From the NCBI GenBank assembly GCA_013180625.2, contig SNVD02005116.1, positions 1 to 64,000 of the forward strand: a DNA stretch of 64,000 nt, read 5' to 3'. The notes beneath the pieces are model-generated. The model did not search any database, was not told the DNA's origin, and saw only the letters and a list, made by a program, of their open reading frames with translations. Below are positions 1 through 9,568 of this stretch, in pieces (the first letter of the stretch is position 1; every line of letters starts with the position of its first letter). Both the position numbers and the translations under genes were made by a program. The DNA is from Boswellia sacra. Lineage: Eukaryota; Streptophyta; Magnoliopsida; Sapindales; Burseraceae.

Positions 1-830
1 ACGCTTGCGGGGTAGCAAGCATGCGCATGGGTAGCACACCACAAAGTGGTGACATGGCGCATGGCATCGGGCGACACGGCGCACAGCAGCGATTCATGAT
101 GCATATGGGCGTGTTAGTGGGCTTAAAATATGGCACATATCCAAGAGGATTGTGGTTCCTAAAAATAAGGAAATAGTGGGGTGAAAGTTGCTTTCTAAGG
201 TTTTGGAAATGTAACTTCCCCACTAACTTAGTGGTTGAGAGGGTTCAACCATGTCCTTGAGAACAGGAATGACAGTGGGAAGTTAATTCCCATATTCCAT
301 GCCTCCATCCCACTCATGGGTAGTTATGCTCATGAGGGAAGTGGGACGTGACTCGAGGTGGTTACTTCCGGAGTGGGAAGTTACTCGGCGGAGTTAATTC
401 CATGTCATGACCTTTAACCATGGGTGGTTATACCCATGAGAGGAAGTGGGGAGTTACGGGTAGTTAACTCCCATGATCTCCACTTGCGGGGGAGTGGAGG
501 ATTATGTGGCAGTGTAGGAGCGCACCACCTAGCCTAGTAGTTGGGGATGTCAACTACATGGAACCTAGCAACCAGGGTTGTTGGTTGGCTATATATATGT
601 ACCAAGATGGTGGGTTGGAAGTAGGTAGACCCTCCAGGGGGAGGTCTCCAGGTAGAACTCTACAGGGGTAGAGAGTGACACAAGGGGAAAACACTTAGCG
701 AACGGAGTAGCTAGTGTGAGTGTCATTGTGAGTGTTTCCAGCACACAATCTTGGGGCTGATTGTATTCTTTTTACTCTTTTCATTTTATCGCATAGGGGA
801 GAAGCAAGTGAGCGCAGGGCGCGCTATGGA
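1..830 (+). mobile_element. LTR-like retroelement remnant left of the minisatellite
   Basis: No protein is encoded here. The segment is richer in G+C than the rest of the window and has features expected of an LTR: a TATA-like run (TATATATA) near 591-598, then about 200 bp of transcribed-leader-like sequence ending in a T-rich stretch near 760-790. Many short repeats of the type GTGGGAAGTTA and CCCATGAG occur between 190 and 480. No terminal TG/CA pair or primer-binding site could be fixed, so the boundaries and family are inference. It may belong with the minus-strand retroelement ending at 3354 or to a separate, nested element. Confidence 0.4.
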
Positions 831-1795
831 AAAACATTCAAGGCGCTGGGCGCGCAAGGGTGAAAGCATGCTAGGCGCTGGGCGCGCAAGGGTGAAAGCA
901 TGCTAGGCGCTGGGCGCGCAGGGGAAGGCATGCTAGGCGCTGATCGCAGGGGAAGGGCATGCGAGGCGCTGGGCGTGCAAGAGGAAAGCATGCTAGGCGC
1001 TGGGCGCGCAAGAGGAAAGCATGCAAGGCGCTGGGCGCGCAAGAGGAAGGCATGCCAGGCGATGGGCGCGCAGGAGGATATAAGGCATTGCTACGCTGGG
1101 CTCGCAAGGGGATGCATGCAATGCACTGGCGCGCGCGGGAGGGATAGGAACGCATGCTATGCGCTGGTCCGCGCGCAGGAGGAGGAAAGCCATGCTAGCG
1201 CTGGCTTGCAGCTCGTAAGGGAAGCCCTGCAGGCGCTGGGCGCGCAAGGGGAAGCATGCAATGCGCTGGGCGCGCAAGAGGAAAGCATGCTCGGCACTGG
1301 GCGCGCGGGAGGAAAGCATGCTATGCGCTGGGCGCGCAGGAGGAAAGCATGCTAGCGCTGGGCGCGCAAGGGGAAGCATGCAATGCACTGGGCGCGCAAG
1401 AGGAAAGCATGCTAGGCACTGGGCGCGTAAGAGGAAAGCATGCAAGGCGCTGTGCGCGCAAGGGGAAGGCATGCAAGGCGCTGGGCGCGCAAGAGGAAGG
1501 CATGCCAAGCGCTGGGCGCGCAGGAGGAAAGCATGCTAGCGCTGGGCGCACAGGAGGAAAGCATGCTCGGCGCTGGGCGCGCAGGAGGAAAGCATGCTAT
1601 GCGCTGGGCGCGCAGGAGGAAAGCATGCTAGCGCTGGGCGCGCAAGGGGCAGCATGCAATGCGCTGGGCGCGCAAGAGGAAGCATGCAATGCGCTGGGCG
1701 CGCAAGAGGAAGCATGCAAGGCGCTGGGCGCACAGGAGGAAAGCATGCTCGGCGCTGGGCGCGCAGGGGGAAGCATGCGAGGCGCTGCATGCGGC
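830..1795. repeat. GC-rich 31-bp minisatellite array
   Basis: About thirty imperfect head-to-tail copies of a 31-bp unit run through this stretch. Each contains GCATGC, then GGCGCTGGGCGCGC, then an A/G-rich spacer (AAGAGGAAA or AGGAGGAAA). Successive GCATGC boxes at 957 and 988 are exactly 31 bp apart; some units are one to a few bases shorter. Because 31 is not a multiple of 3 and the unit has few stop triplets, long open frames occur on both strands (for example 1256-1801 on plus and 993-1508 on minus). They read as a 31-residue repeat rich in Ala, Gly and Arg, which is a by-product of the period. The array is dense in CpG and in self-complementary words, unlike the AT-rich surroundings. 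Confidence 0.93.
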
Positions 1796-1898
1796 GTGTA
1801 GGTTACGTTATTTTGCAGGGACTCCTCCGAAGAAATTCAAACAATTACGAGGGTGTTTTAACAATTTCTTGAAACTTTGTTTTTTAAATCGAGGGAGA

Positions 1899-1963
1899 GT
1901 AAGCGCGCGCACGGGCAGCACGCAACAATGCAGCGACATGGAGCATGGCATCCGACGAGGTGG
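1899..1963 (+). repeat. Diverged direct copy of the window's left end
   Basis: This 65-bp stretch aligns without gaps to 14-78, with roughly three quarters or more identical bases; both contain AGCAC and GACATGG-GCATGGCATC. The two copies flank the minisatellite and its left LTR-like segment. Whether they are parts of two LTRs or of an older, larger repeat cannot be decided from this window. Confidence 0.65.
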
Positions 1964-2240
1964 TTCGAGGTGTTAGCCGTCAAGGACTCAAATGGGGTGC
2001 GTCCCGGACTTCCAAAAACCCTTACCAATTGATTGATATGGGTGATCACTATAGTGAGAGGGCTGATGGTGCGATGTCCTCCTAACATCAGTTCCTTACC
2101 AGTGGTATATATCCGGGCTAGAGAACAGCGGATGGTGAAACGAGCTGCTGAGTGGGGTGAACATTCAGCATGGAGAGCAATAGGATGGTGAAGATTTGGT
2201 TGAATAACCTGATGGCGAGGTAATCCAGTAGTCTGGGCGA
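1964..2240. other. Retroelement internal sequence, no gene seen
   Basis: This stretch lies between the direct repeat and the end of the minus-strand gag fragment. No conserved protein domain can be recognised in any frame. It is probably untranslated or degenerate internal sequence of the minus-strand element. Confidence 0.35.
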
Positions 2241-2606
2241 TTAAATCAGGAGTCCACCAACATCCGTCTGGACATGTGGTACTACTAAGGCACTCATTGG
2301 GTTATTCCCAGCGATGTTTGCAGCCGGCTGGGCATTTTGCCCAAATGCTTGGTTGAACACAGTCACCATACGATTCATCTGTTCACTGAAATTCCGCATG
2401 GTGTGTTCCATGGTACTTAACCGATTCGCCTTGCTCTTCTTCGGTCTTCTAAGTGGAAGCCGGGGTTGCCTGAGGTTAGGCCCCACCCCAGAGGATATCA
2501 CTAATGCCCTCCCTGTATCAACTACCCTTCGGCGTGGGGGAGGTGCTTCAACCTCGATTTCTTCGTCAACCTCCAGGGAGGTTGAGTGTTGGGATTCGTG
2601 GCTCAT
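2241..2606 (-). pseudogene. Truncated gag amino terminus of a Ty3/gypsy-type element
   Basis: On the minus strand an ATG at 2606, just inside the primer-binding site, opens a frame of about 121 residues ending at 2241. It begins MSHESQHSTS, is acidic, then has proline/arginine-rich segments and a helix-like region (MEHTMRNFSEQMNRM) as in the N-terminal part of plant gypsy Gag proteins. The capsid core, zinc knuckle, protease and polymerase are absent, so this is a truncated or non-autonomous element. A longer frame starting at 2759 only reads back through the primer-binding site into the LTR and is not used here. Confidence 0.55.
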
Positions 2607-2662
2607 GATGTGTTTGAATATGTTTTGGTAGGAGCAACAACTAAAGAGGCTTGAATTGTCGT

Positions 2663-2680
2663 TCCCCACAGACGGCGCCA
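2663..2680 (-). other. Primer-binding site of the minus-strand LTR element
   Basis: On the minus strand the sequence next to the LTR reads TGGCGCCGTCTGTGGGGA, two bases inside the LTR end. Its first nine bases match the complement of the 3' end of plant tRNA-Asp (TGGCGCCGT), the type used by many plant Ty3/gypsy elements. The position directly inside the terminal CA supports the LTR boundary at 2683. Confidence 0.7.
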
Positions 2681-2682
2681 AC

Positions 2683-3354
2683 TGTTGATGCACGATTTTC
2701 GGACAGCCGGGAAGCGGGTCGGAGCTCGGGTGGTACGTCGGGTCCAGTCCTATGAGCAAAGGAAAACAGTCAGGGGTGCCGGCGGTGACCCTCCGACCCT
2801 CAAGTCAGTTTCCGGCACTCCGGAATTTTCTGGGAGAATTTCCTAGAGAGAGAAGCTCTCAAAAGTAAAGGAAATTTAGAGAGATAGTAAGTTCAGAAAA
2901 GTGTGCATTACCTTGAGCAATGTTCCGGAGGGTTTATATAGGAGTCGGGATGGGCCATTGTGGGACCCAGATAATAGGCCCAGATGATGGGCTACAGTAA
3001 TGGGCTTACTGTAATGGGTTACAGTAATGGGCTTACTGTAATGAGCCCAGATCATGGGATACGGTAATGGGCTTACCGTATTTATAAACAATTGAGCTGG
3101 GCTGGGCCATTGTGGGACCCAGATAGTGGGCTCAGATAATGGGATACAGTAATGGGCTTACTGTAATGGGTCCAGATAATGAGATACAGTAATGGGCTTA
3201 CCGTATTATAGATAAATGATCTGGGCTGGGTCATTGTGGGACCCAGATAATGGGCCCAAATAATGGGCCACAGTAATGGACCACAGTAATGGACCACAGT
3301 AATAGGCTTACTGTGTTAGAAATAATTAGACCCAATATTATTATGGCCATAACA
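2683..3354 (-). mobile_element. Complete 672-bp LTR (5' LTR, minus-strand element)
   Basis: The segment begins TGTTGATG and ends CATAACA, so both ends show the TGTT...AACA inverted terminus of an LTR. The primer-binding site lies directly inside the left end. A TATA box on the minus strand (TATATAAA, 2933-2940) would drive leftward transcription. The U3 part (2950-3310) is built of repeated words such as GGGCCATTGTGGGACCC at 2952, 3104 and 3228 and many copies of ACAGTAATGGGCTTACTGTAA-like sequence. The right end abuts sequence homologous to the NLR leader, so the element inserted into a duplicated leader. Its partner LTR is not in the window. Confidence 0.85.
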
Positions 3355-3645
3355 GTTGCTAATCGGTTTTGCTTGCTAATTTCCATTTGTTTCTCAAAAC
3401 ATGAAAAAATAACTACTTTTCCTTAGTTGTTCTTTTTTTTATCTCCGTTTGATTTTCATTGATTGCTTTGCTTTTACTCAGCTTTGCAAAACTTTAAAAA
3501 AAAAAAAAGGCATTGCTATTTCACTTGTTTTCCATCCGAATCTATCCGCCGCCACTATTTCTAAATCTTTTTTCTTTCACTGATTTTTTAAAAGCAGTTT
3601 CATACTTCATCGCTGCTGTGCTGCTACTCGTATATGCTGTGATTA
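3355..3645 (+). repeat. Partial duplicate of the NLR 5' leader
   Basis: This segment resembles 6150-6395, directly upstream of the NLR start. Shared blocks include GTTTTGCTTGCTAAT, GTTTGATTTTCAT, CTTTTACTCAG, TCTAAATCTTTTTTCTTTC and GTGCTGCTACT in the same order. The homology starts right at the LTR end, so the retroelement truncated or split this copy. No NLR coding sequence follows here. Confidence 0.75.
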
Positions 3646-5160
3646 AAAAGCGTAATATTGGCACTGTTTTGCCAAAAGTTAACCCGCCCCTCCACTGTAT
3701 AAGAGAAGAAAGGGTGTGGTTTTGCTCCAGCAACACCAAATACTTAAAAGTAAAATATGTAATTTTAAGTTAAGTAAAAATTTAATTAAAATTAACTAAA
3801 ATATTTAATAAATTATTTTATTTTTATATAAATATTGATAATAAATAATTAAATTATAATTTTTAACAATTTATAAAAATAGTGAATATCTATTAATTAA
3901 ATAATAATTATTTAGTTAAGGTTTTAAATTATTTATATTAATTTAGTAATAGCATTTTAGTTTAACTTTATTTGAATTTTTGTACAGTTTAATACTTTTA
4001 CTATTTTGATAATATGTATTTTTTAAAGTTAATTGTTAATCTCAATTAATTAATTTTTATTGTTAATTAAAATTTCTATGATGTTGCTTGTAAATTATTT
4101 TAGTTTAGTTTATAAAAATTAATTCAATCCAATTCATTTTTTTTTATCAAACACTATATTGTTTGATATTTACCTAATACAGTGACAAATCAAATACATA
4201 TAGTATAGAATTTAGTTATATAACACAATTTAATAAAATATTTTTTAATATAATTATAATTTTACAATTTTATACAATGCTATAAACGCATCCCTAATAG
4301 TTTGAAATACATTAGTAAGAGAAAATTGTGAGGTTTGAAAGTATGGATTAGTTATACGTAATCTAACATAAAAATATAATATAAAATGATATAAGAGGAT
4401 TTACGTGATTCGATTATAAAATCTACATTCACAAATAGCTTTGAATTGCACTTTAATAAGTTATTATTTATACAATTTTTAGGTGCATTTATAGTGATGA
4501 CTCACTTTGACGCACTGACCCAATCGCTGTCAACACTTTCATATACTGACTTAATCTATATAAAACAAAATCCCTCCATAATCTATACTATCCACTCTCT
4601 ATTATGGATAATTTAATAACACATTGTTAAGTAACACATAAGAACCATGCTTGATATTGAATTACAAAAACACCCAACTCTTAAGTTCTCTCAATATTTA
4701 AACATAATTCATACACGATTATAACATGTTATGTATTGATAAAACTCTCATAAAACATATTAAAAGTACATTTCAACTTAGCTTAAAGTACTCTCTCAGT
4801 ATCTTGTTTTACAGTACTATATAAGTTAATTGTCATTCTCATTAATATCCTATAAAATTTCAATCAAACTCAAATAATAAGTGTAAAATAATGATCAATA
4901 TTCTAGAAAGTGATTAGATAATCTCTACATAAATTAAGATACTAAAATAATATTAAAATATAATACGAGGATTTAATATGAATATAATTTTTTAATAAAG
5001 ACTTTTTAATACAAACTAATATTTTTAGTACAAATTTATTTAACATAAGCCATAGATATTACACATCTATAAGCGTTGCATTGACATCGACAAATAATGG
5101 AGTCTCAATAATTAATCTAATTTATTTTGTTTATCTACGTGTTGAGTTACATTTCTCTTT
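3646..5160. other. AT-rich intergenic DNA, no gene seen
   Basis: The stretch is extremely AT-rich with many stop codons in all frames. Between 4310 and 4810 it contains words (for example GATTTACGTGATTCGATT) typical of degenerate plant retroelement sequence, but no ends, TSD or domains can be defined. Confidence 0.4.
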
Positions 5161-5510
5161 TCACGGATAGGTGGGTCAGGGCTTCAACGAGGTGGCATCA
5201 TTTTCGTGTCGACATAACATGACACGACACGAGCTTCCATCTGATAGGAGTGAATGCAAGCGGACAAATTTTTCCGGCACAAAAGTTTTCATATTCGCTT
5301 CGCGAGCGGGACCCAATTTGAAAGACAATAATAACCAGACGTCTGAAACTTGACAATCTTGCATCCTCGCCGTCCAATGATCAAAATGTTGCGCCTGTAG
5401 TACAATGATTACAATTTCAACGGCTAGATGAGTGTAAAGATTGCCAACAATATCATTATGTTCCCGACAGAATCTCTCTTCTTTAAAGTTGCTCACCCCT
5501 TATCCGTTGC
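5161..5510. other. Island of less AT-rich intergenic sequence
   Basis: This 350-bp island differs in composition from its surroundings and contains CACGACAC-like words. Short open frames on both strands show no recognisable protein. It could be an old promoter or transposon remnant. Confidence 0.3.
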
Positions 5511-6149
5511 TTTTCATAACCAATAATCTTAATTTACTGAATCTAGCCTATAAATTTATAATATATAATAGCTTATTATTAAATAAATACTTATTATATT
5601 ATTTATTAAGACATTATTTATTATTTTTATTTAATCGGTGATTTTATTTGAAGTTAAAAACTGAAAATCATAATAAAATGTTTTATATTATTGATCTTAA
5701 CAAATGAAAATGAAAAGAATATTATTAAAAAATTTTAAAAGATCTGAGAAAATTAAAAGTAGCCTAATTTTGAAAGTGGTTTTACATTTTAATTAAATCT
5801 TAACTTTTTTTTGTCATTTAGAATTTGATTAAACAATTCCAACAAATTATTCTTTTATTAAAAGTAAAAATCATCCCTTAAATTTGATATTTTATGAATT
5901 TTCCAAAAGGATGTTTTATTTTTAAGTTATTATTAATTAAATACCGAATCGTACACTGACAAAAGGTTGGTGATGACTTGGACTATAACACTTTGGTCTC
6001 GTCTTCTTCGACTTAAACTTTTGCTTTGAGATAAGAACTTACTTTACTTCTTCAATTGCTTGTAGGGGTAGACAATTTGTTTCCATCTCAGATTTTATAA
6101 TCTGTTTCAATTAATTTCATGTATTTCTACTCCACCTATTTGTGCTGCT

Positions 6150-6612
6150 ATTAAGTTTTGCTTGCTAATTCCGCTGTTTAATTCCTCAAAACTAAAAAAA
6201 CTGTTTAATTCCGCTGTTTTTATCCCTGTTTGATTTTCATTTGCTTTCCTTTTACTCAGTTTTTCAGAACTTAATTAAAAAAAATTTGAAAAAAAATTTC
6301 AGAACTAGCAGCTCTAAATCTTTTTTCTTTCGCTGAATTTTTATGAAGTAGTTTGTTAGTTCGTGCTGCTACTTGTATTTGCATCCTAGTTGTTCCTTTT
6401 TAATATCTGTTTGACTTTTATCTGTTCTGCTTTAAATTTCCTCTATTTTTCGAAACCTAAGAAAACAAGTTGAAAATCTTTTTTGTTTTCTTTGTTTCAT
6501 CTCAACAAACGCTTTTCTCATCGTTTTATTGTTGTCACAGTTGTGCCGTTTTTCATCCCGGTTCGATTTTCGTATGTTTTTCAATACCTAAATTTTGTTT
6601 TTTTTAAAAAAA
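6150..6612 (+). promoter_or_regulatory. 5' leader and presumed promoter-proximal region of the NLR gene
   Basis: Directly upstream of the NLR ATG at 6613. The leader is T-rich and made of three imperfect repeats with cores near 6222, 6394 and 6549 (TTTTTATCCCTGTTTGATTT, TTTTTAATATCTGTTTGACT, TTTTTCATCCCGGTTCGATT). Related sequence occurs at 3355-3645 and at 23440-23520 before the second NLR, marking it as the conserved leader of this gene family. The transcription start cannot be located. Sequence at 5511-6149 is AT-rich without visible genes. Confidence 0.5.
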
Positions 6613-9568
6613 ATGGTGGACGCTGTTATAGGCGGTGTTTTTACAGCTCTGATTGAAGTTACCAAGTGCTTGGCTCCTAGAATAGGAAACCAAATCAGAC
6701 ATTTGCGCAACTACAACAACAACTTAGAAAATCTCCAAGAAGAAGTCGAGAAGCTGACGGATGAAAGAGCCATTGTGGTTCATAAAGTTGATGCTGCTGA
6801 AAGAAATGGGGAAGAGATTGAACGAACAGTTCAGACATGGCTGAGTAGAGTGAACGTGATGGTGATTGAGGCAGACGAGATCCTCATTAAGTCAGGAAAG
6901 ATCATCACAGATGAAGAGAAAGCCAAGACTCACTGTTTCAAGGGGCTGTGTACTAACTGGAAGACCCGCTACCAGTTTAGCAAAGATGCAGAGGAGAGAG
7001 TGAAGGATATTTCTAGACTACGGGAAGAAGGAAAATTCGAGGTAATTTCATATAGGAGTATTCCGCTGGCGATATGGATTGCTGCTACCAAAGGCTACGA
7101 GTCCTTTCAATCAAGAATGTCAACTTTGAGGGATATAGAAAAGGCATTAAGTGATCCCAATGTCAACATGGTTGGGGTGTATGGCATGGGCGGCATCGGC
7201 AAGACCACGCTAGTCAAGGAAATTGCGAAGAAAGCTGAGAAAGATAAGCTCTTTGATGAGGTTGTTTTTGCACATGTATCCCGAGCTCCGGACATTGAAA
7301 AAATTCAAGACGACATTGCAGATAAGCTAGGTCTTCAATTTAATGAGCAGAGCATTTCAGGAAGAGCAAGGAAACTACGTGCACGATTAGATGGAGAGAA
7401 TATTTTTACAGATCTTGATGGGGGGAAAATGCCTCTTGGAAAGGATAATGAGGGCTGCAAACAGTTATTGACAGAAAGAAATGGGAGAGAAAAACGAGGG
7501 ATCCTTGTGATTTTGGATGATATTTGGAAAGATCTTGATCTGGAGACTGTGGGAATTCCTCTCGGAAAAGATAACAAAGGGTGCAAAGTTTTGATGACTG
7601 CAAGAAATGCAGATGTATTGTCAAGTAGTATGGATTGTGATAAGAATTTCCAAGTTGGCATTTTAGAAGAAGAAGAAGCTTGGAGTCTTTTCAAGAAGAT
7701 GGCAGGTGATTGTATAGAAAATCATGATTTACAACCCATTGCATTTGATGTAGCCAAAGAATGCGGGGGTTTGCCCATTGCCATTATTACAATAGCTAGG
7801 GCATTACGAAACAAGAGAATACATCAATGGAGGGCCGCCTTGCATGATCTAAGAACTCCTTCTGAGAGAAGTTTGAGCTCAGGAGTACAGGCAGAGGCAT
7901 ATTCAACAATAGAATTGAGTTACAAATATTTAGAAGATGATGAACTCAGGTCAGCTTTCTTACTTTGTACTCTAATGGCAGGTTCTGGTTCTCTTTTGGA
8001 CATGTTGAAGTATGGTATTGGTTGGGGTCTTTTTCAAGGCTTCCAGACGATCGAAGAGGCACGAGATAAAATGTATACATTTGTTGGATAAACTTAAAGC
8101 CTCTTGTTTGCTGCTTGATGGCGAAACCAGTGAATCATTTTCTATGCATGATGTTGTTCTTGATGTTGCCTTATCGGTTGCATCTAGAGACCAACGTGCA
8201 CTCATAGTGAGAGACGAGGTTGCTCCAATAAAATGGCGAAACGAGGCTGTACTCAAAATTTGCAATGCAATCTCTTTAGTTCAAACCAGTATTAGTGAGC
8301 TTCCTGATGGTTTGGAATGTTCCGAACTTAAATTTTTGTACATTGACAGCAGAAATTGTTTGGTCAAAATCCCTAATAATTTTTTTAGTGGGATGACAGA
8401 ACTGCGAGTTTTAGATTTGACTGGAATGCAGTTCTCCTCACTACCATCATCAATTCAACTCCTAGGTAACCTTCGAACATTGTGTCTGGATCAATGTGAA
8501 TTGGGAGACGTATCAATAGTTGGAGAACTGAGAAAATTGGAAATTCTTAGCTTTATCAGTTCTAATATTGAGCAGTTGCCCAAAGAAATAGGTCAATTGA
8601 ATTGTCTCAAGTTGTTAGATTTAACCAACTGTTACAAACTAAAGGTTATTGCACCTAATATTATCTCTAGCTTATCCCTCCTGGAAGAACTGCATATGGG
8701 TAATACTTTCATACAATGGGACAATGAAGGACCCAACATTGAAGGAAGGAATGCTAGCCTTCTTGAGTTGAAGCAGTTGTCTCATCTAACTAATTTAGAG
8801 ATTCACATTAAAGATGCCAGGATCTTACCAAAGTGCACGTTCTTTGAAAAGCTTGAAAGGTACCAAATACACATAGGAGATGAATGGGACTGGTCACGAA
8901 ACTATGAGGGTGAGAGAATGTTGAAACTTAAGCTCAATGCCGATATTTGTTTGGAGGATATCATGCAGTTGAAAAAAATTGAAGTACTATATTTAGATGA
9001 AGTTTATGGTGTCAATAATGTTCTTTATGAAATTCACAAGGAGGGTTTTCCAGAGTTGAAGCATCTCCATGTCCAAAATAGCTCTTACCTTCTATGCATC
9101 GTGGACTCAATGGAGTGGGTAAGTCATGCGGCCTTCCCCGTGCTAGAGTCATTGTCTCTTAGCAATTTGATTAACCTGGAGAAGATATTTAATGGTCAAC
9201 TTCGGGCAAAGTCTTTTTGCAAATTAAATGCCATCAAGGTAGAAAAATGTGATACAGTGAAAAATTTGTTCTTGCTCTCCACTGTCGAAAGCCTTCCTCG
9301 ACTCCAAACGATTGAAGTGACTGAATGCAAGACTATGGAAGGGATTTTTGCATTTGAAAAGGATGATAATATCAACAACGACAAAGCGATGGATAAGATT
9401 GAGTTTCATCATATACGCTCCTTGAGTCTAAAATCTCTTCCAAAATTCACTAGTTTCTGCTCTAAAGTGAAGGTAACTTCGGTGTCTCAAAGCAAAGTAC
9501 TGGAGGAGAATGAAGTTAGTTTGGGGCAGGAGCTTGATCCTTCCAGTACGACTCTTTTCAACGAAGCG
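6613..9568 (+). CDS. NLR exon 1: coiled coil, NB-ARC and first LRRs
   Basis: The start is the ATG at 6613 (MVDAVIGG), in A-rich context and typical for the family; the frame is open slightly upstream without an ATG. Residues 1-170 are charged and helical (coiled coil). Visible NB-ARC motifs: P-loop GMGGIGKTT (about 191-199), kinase-2 LVILDDIW (about 298-305), RNBS-B-like MTARN, GLPI (about 386) and, after correction, MHDV (about 511). One extra T at 8080-8082 shifts the frame so that the first frame stops at 8091. The second frame carries MHD and the LRRs on to the donor at 9569 (GCG|GTAATC). About 40 residues between P-loop and kinase-2 are a second, degenerate copy of the kinase-2/RNBS-B region (see findings). 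LRRs such as LRVLDLTGMQFSSLPSSI follow from about residue 550. Confidence 0.88.

Noticed and set aside
824..1801. Several long open frames on both strands in the minisatellite
   Set aside because: They are a consequence of a 31-bp unit with few stop triplets; all are low-complexity and overlap each other in several frames.
2607..2759. Upstream extension of the minus-strand gag frame
   Set aside because: It runs through the primer-binding site into the LTR, which is not translated; the ATG at 2606 fits the element layout.
7107..7694. Antisense frames opposite the NB-ARC region
   Set aside because: They are shadows of a strongly conserved sense coding region with no domain similarity.
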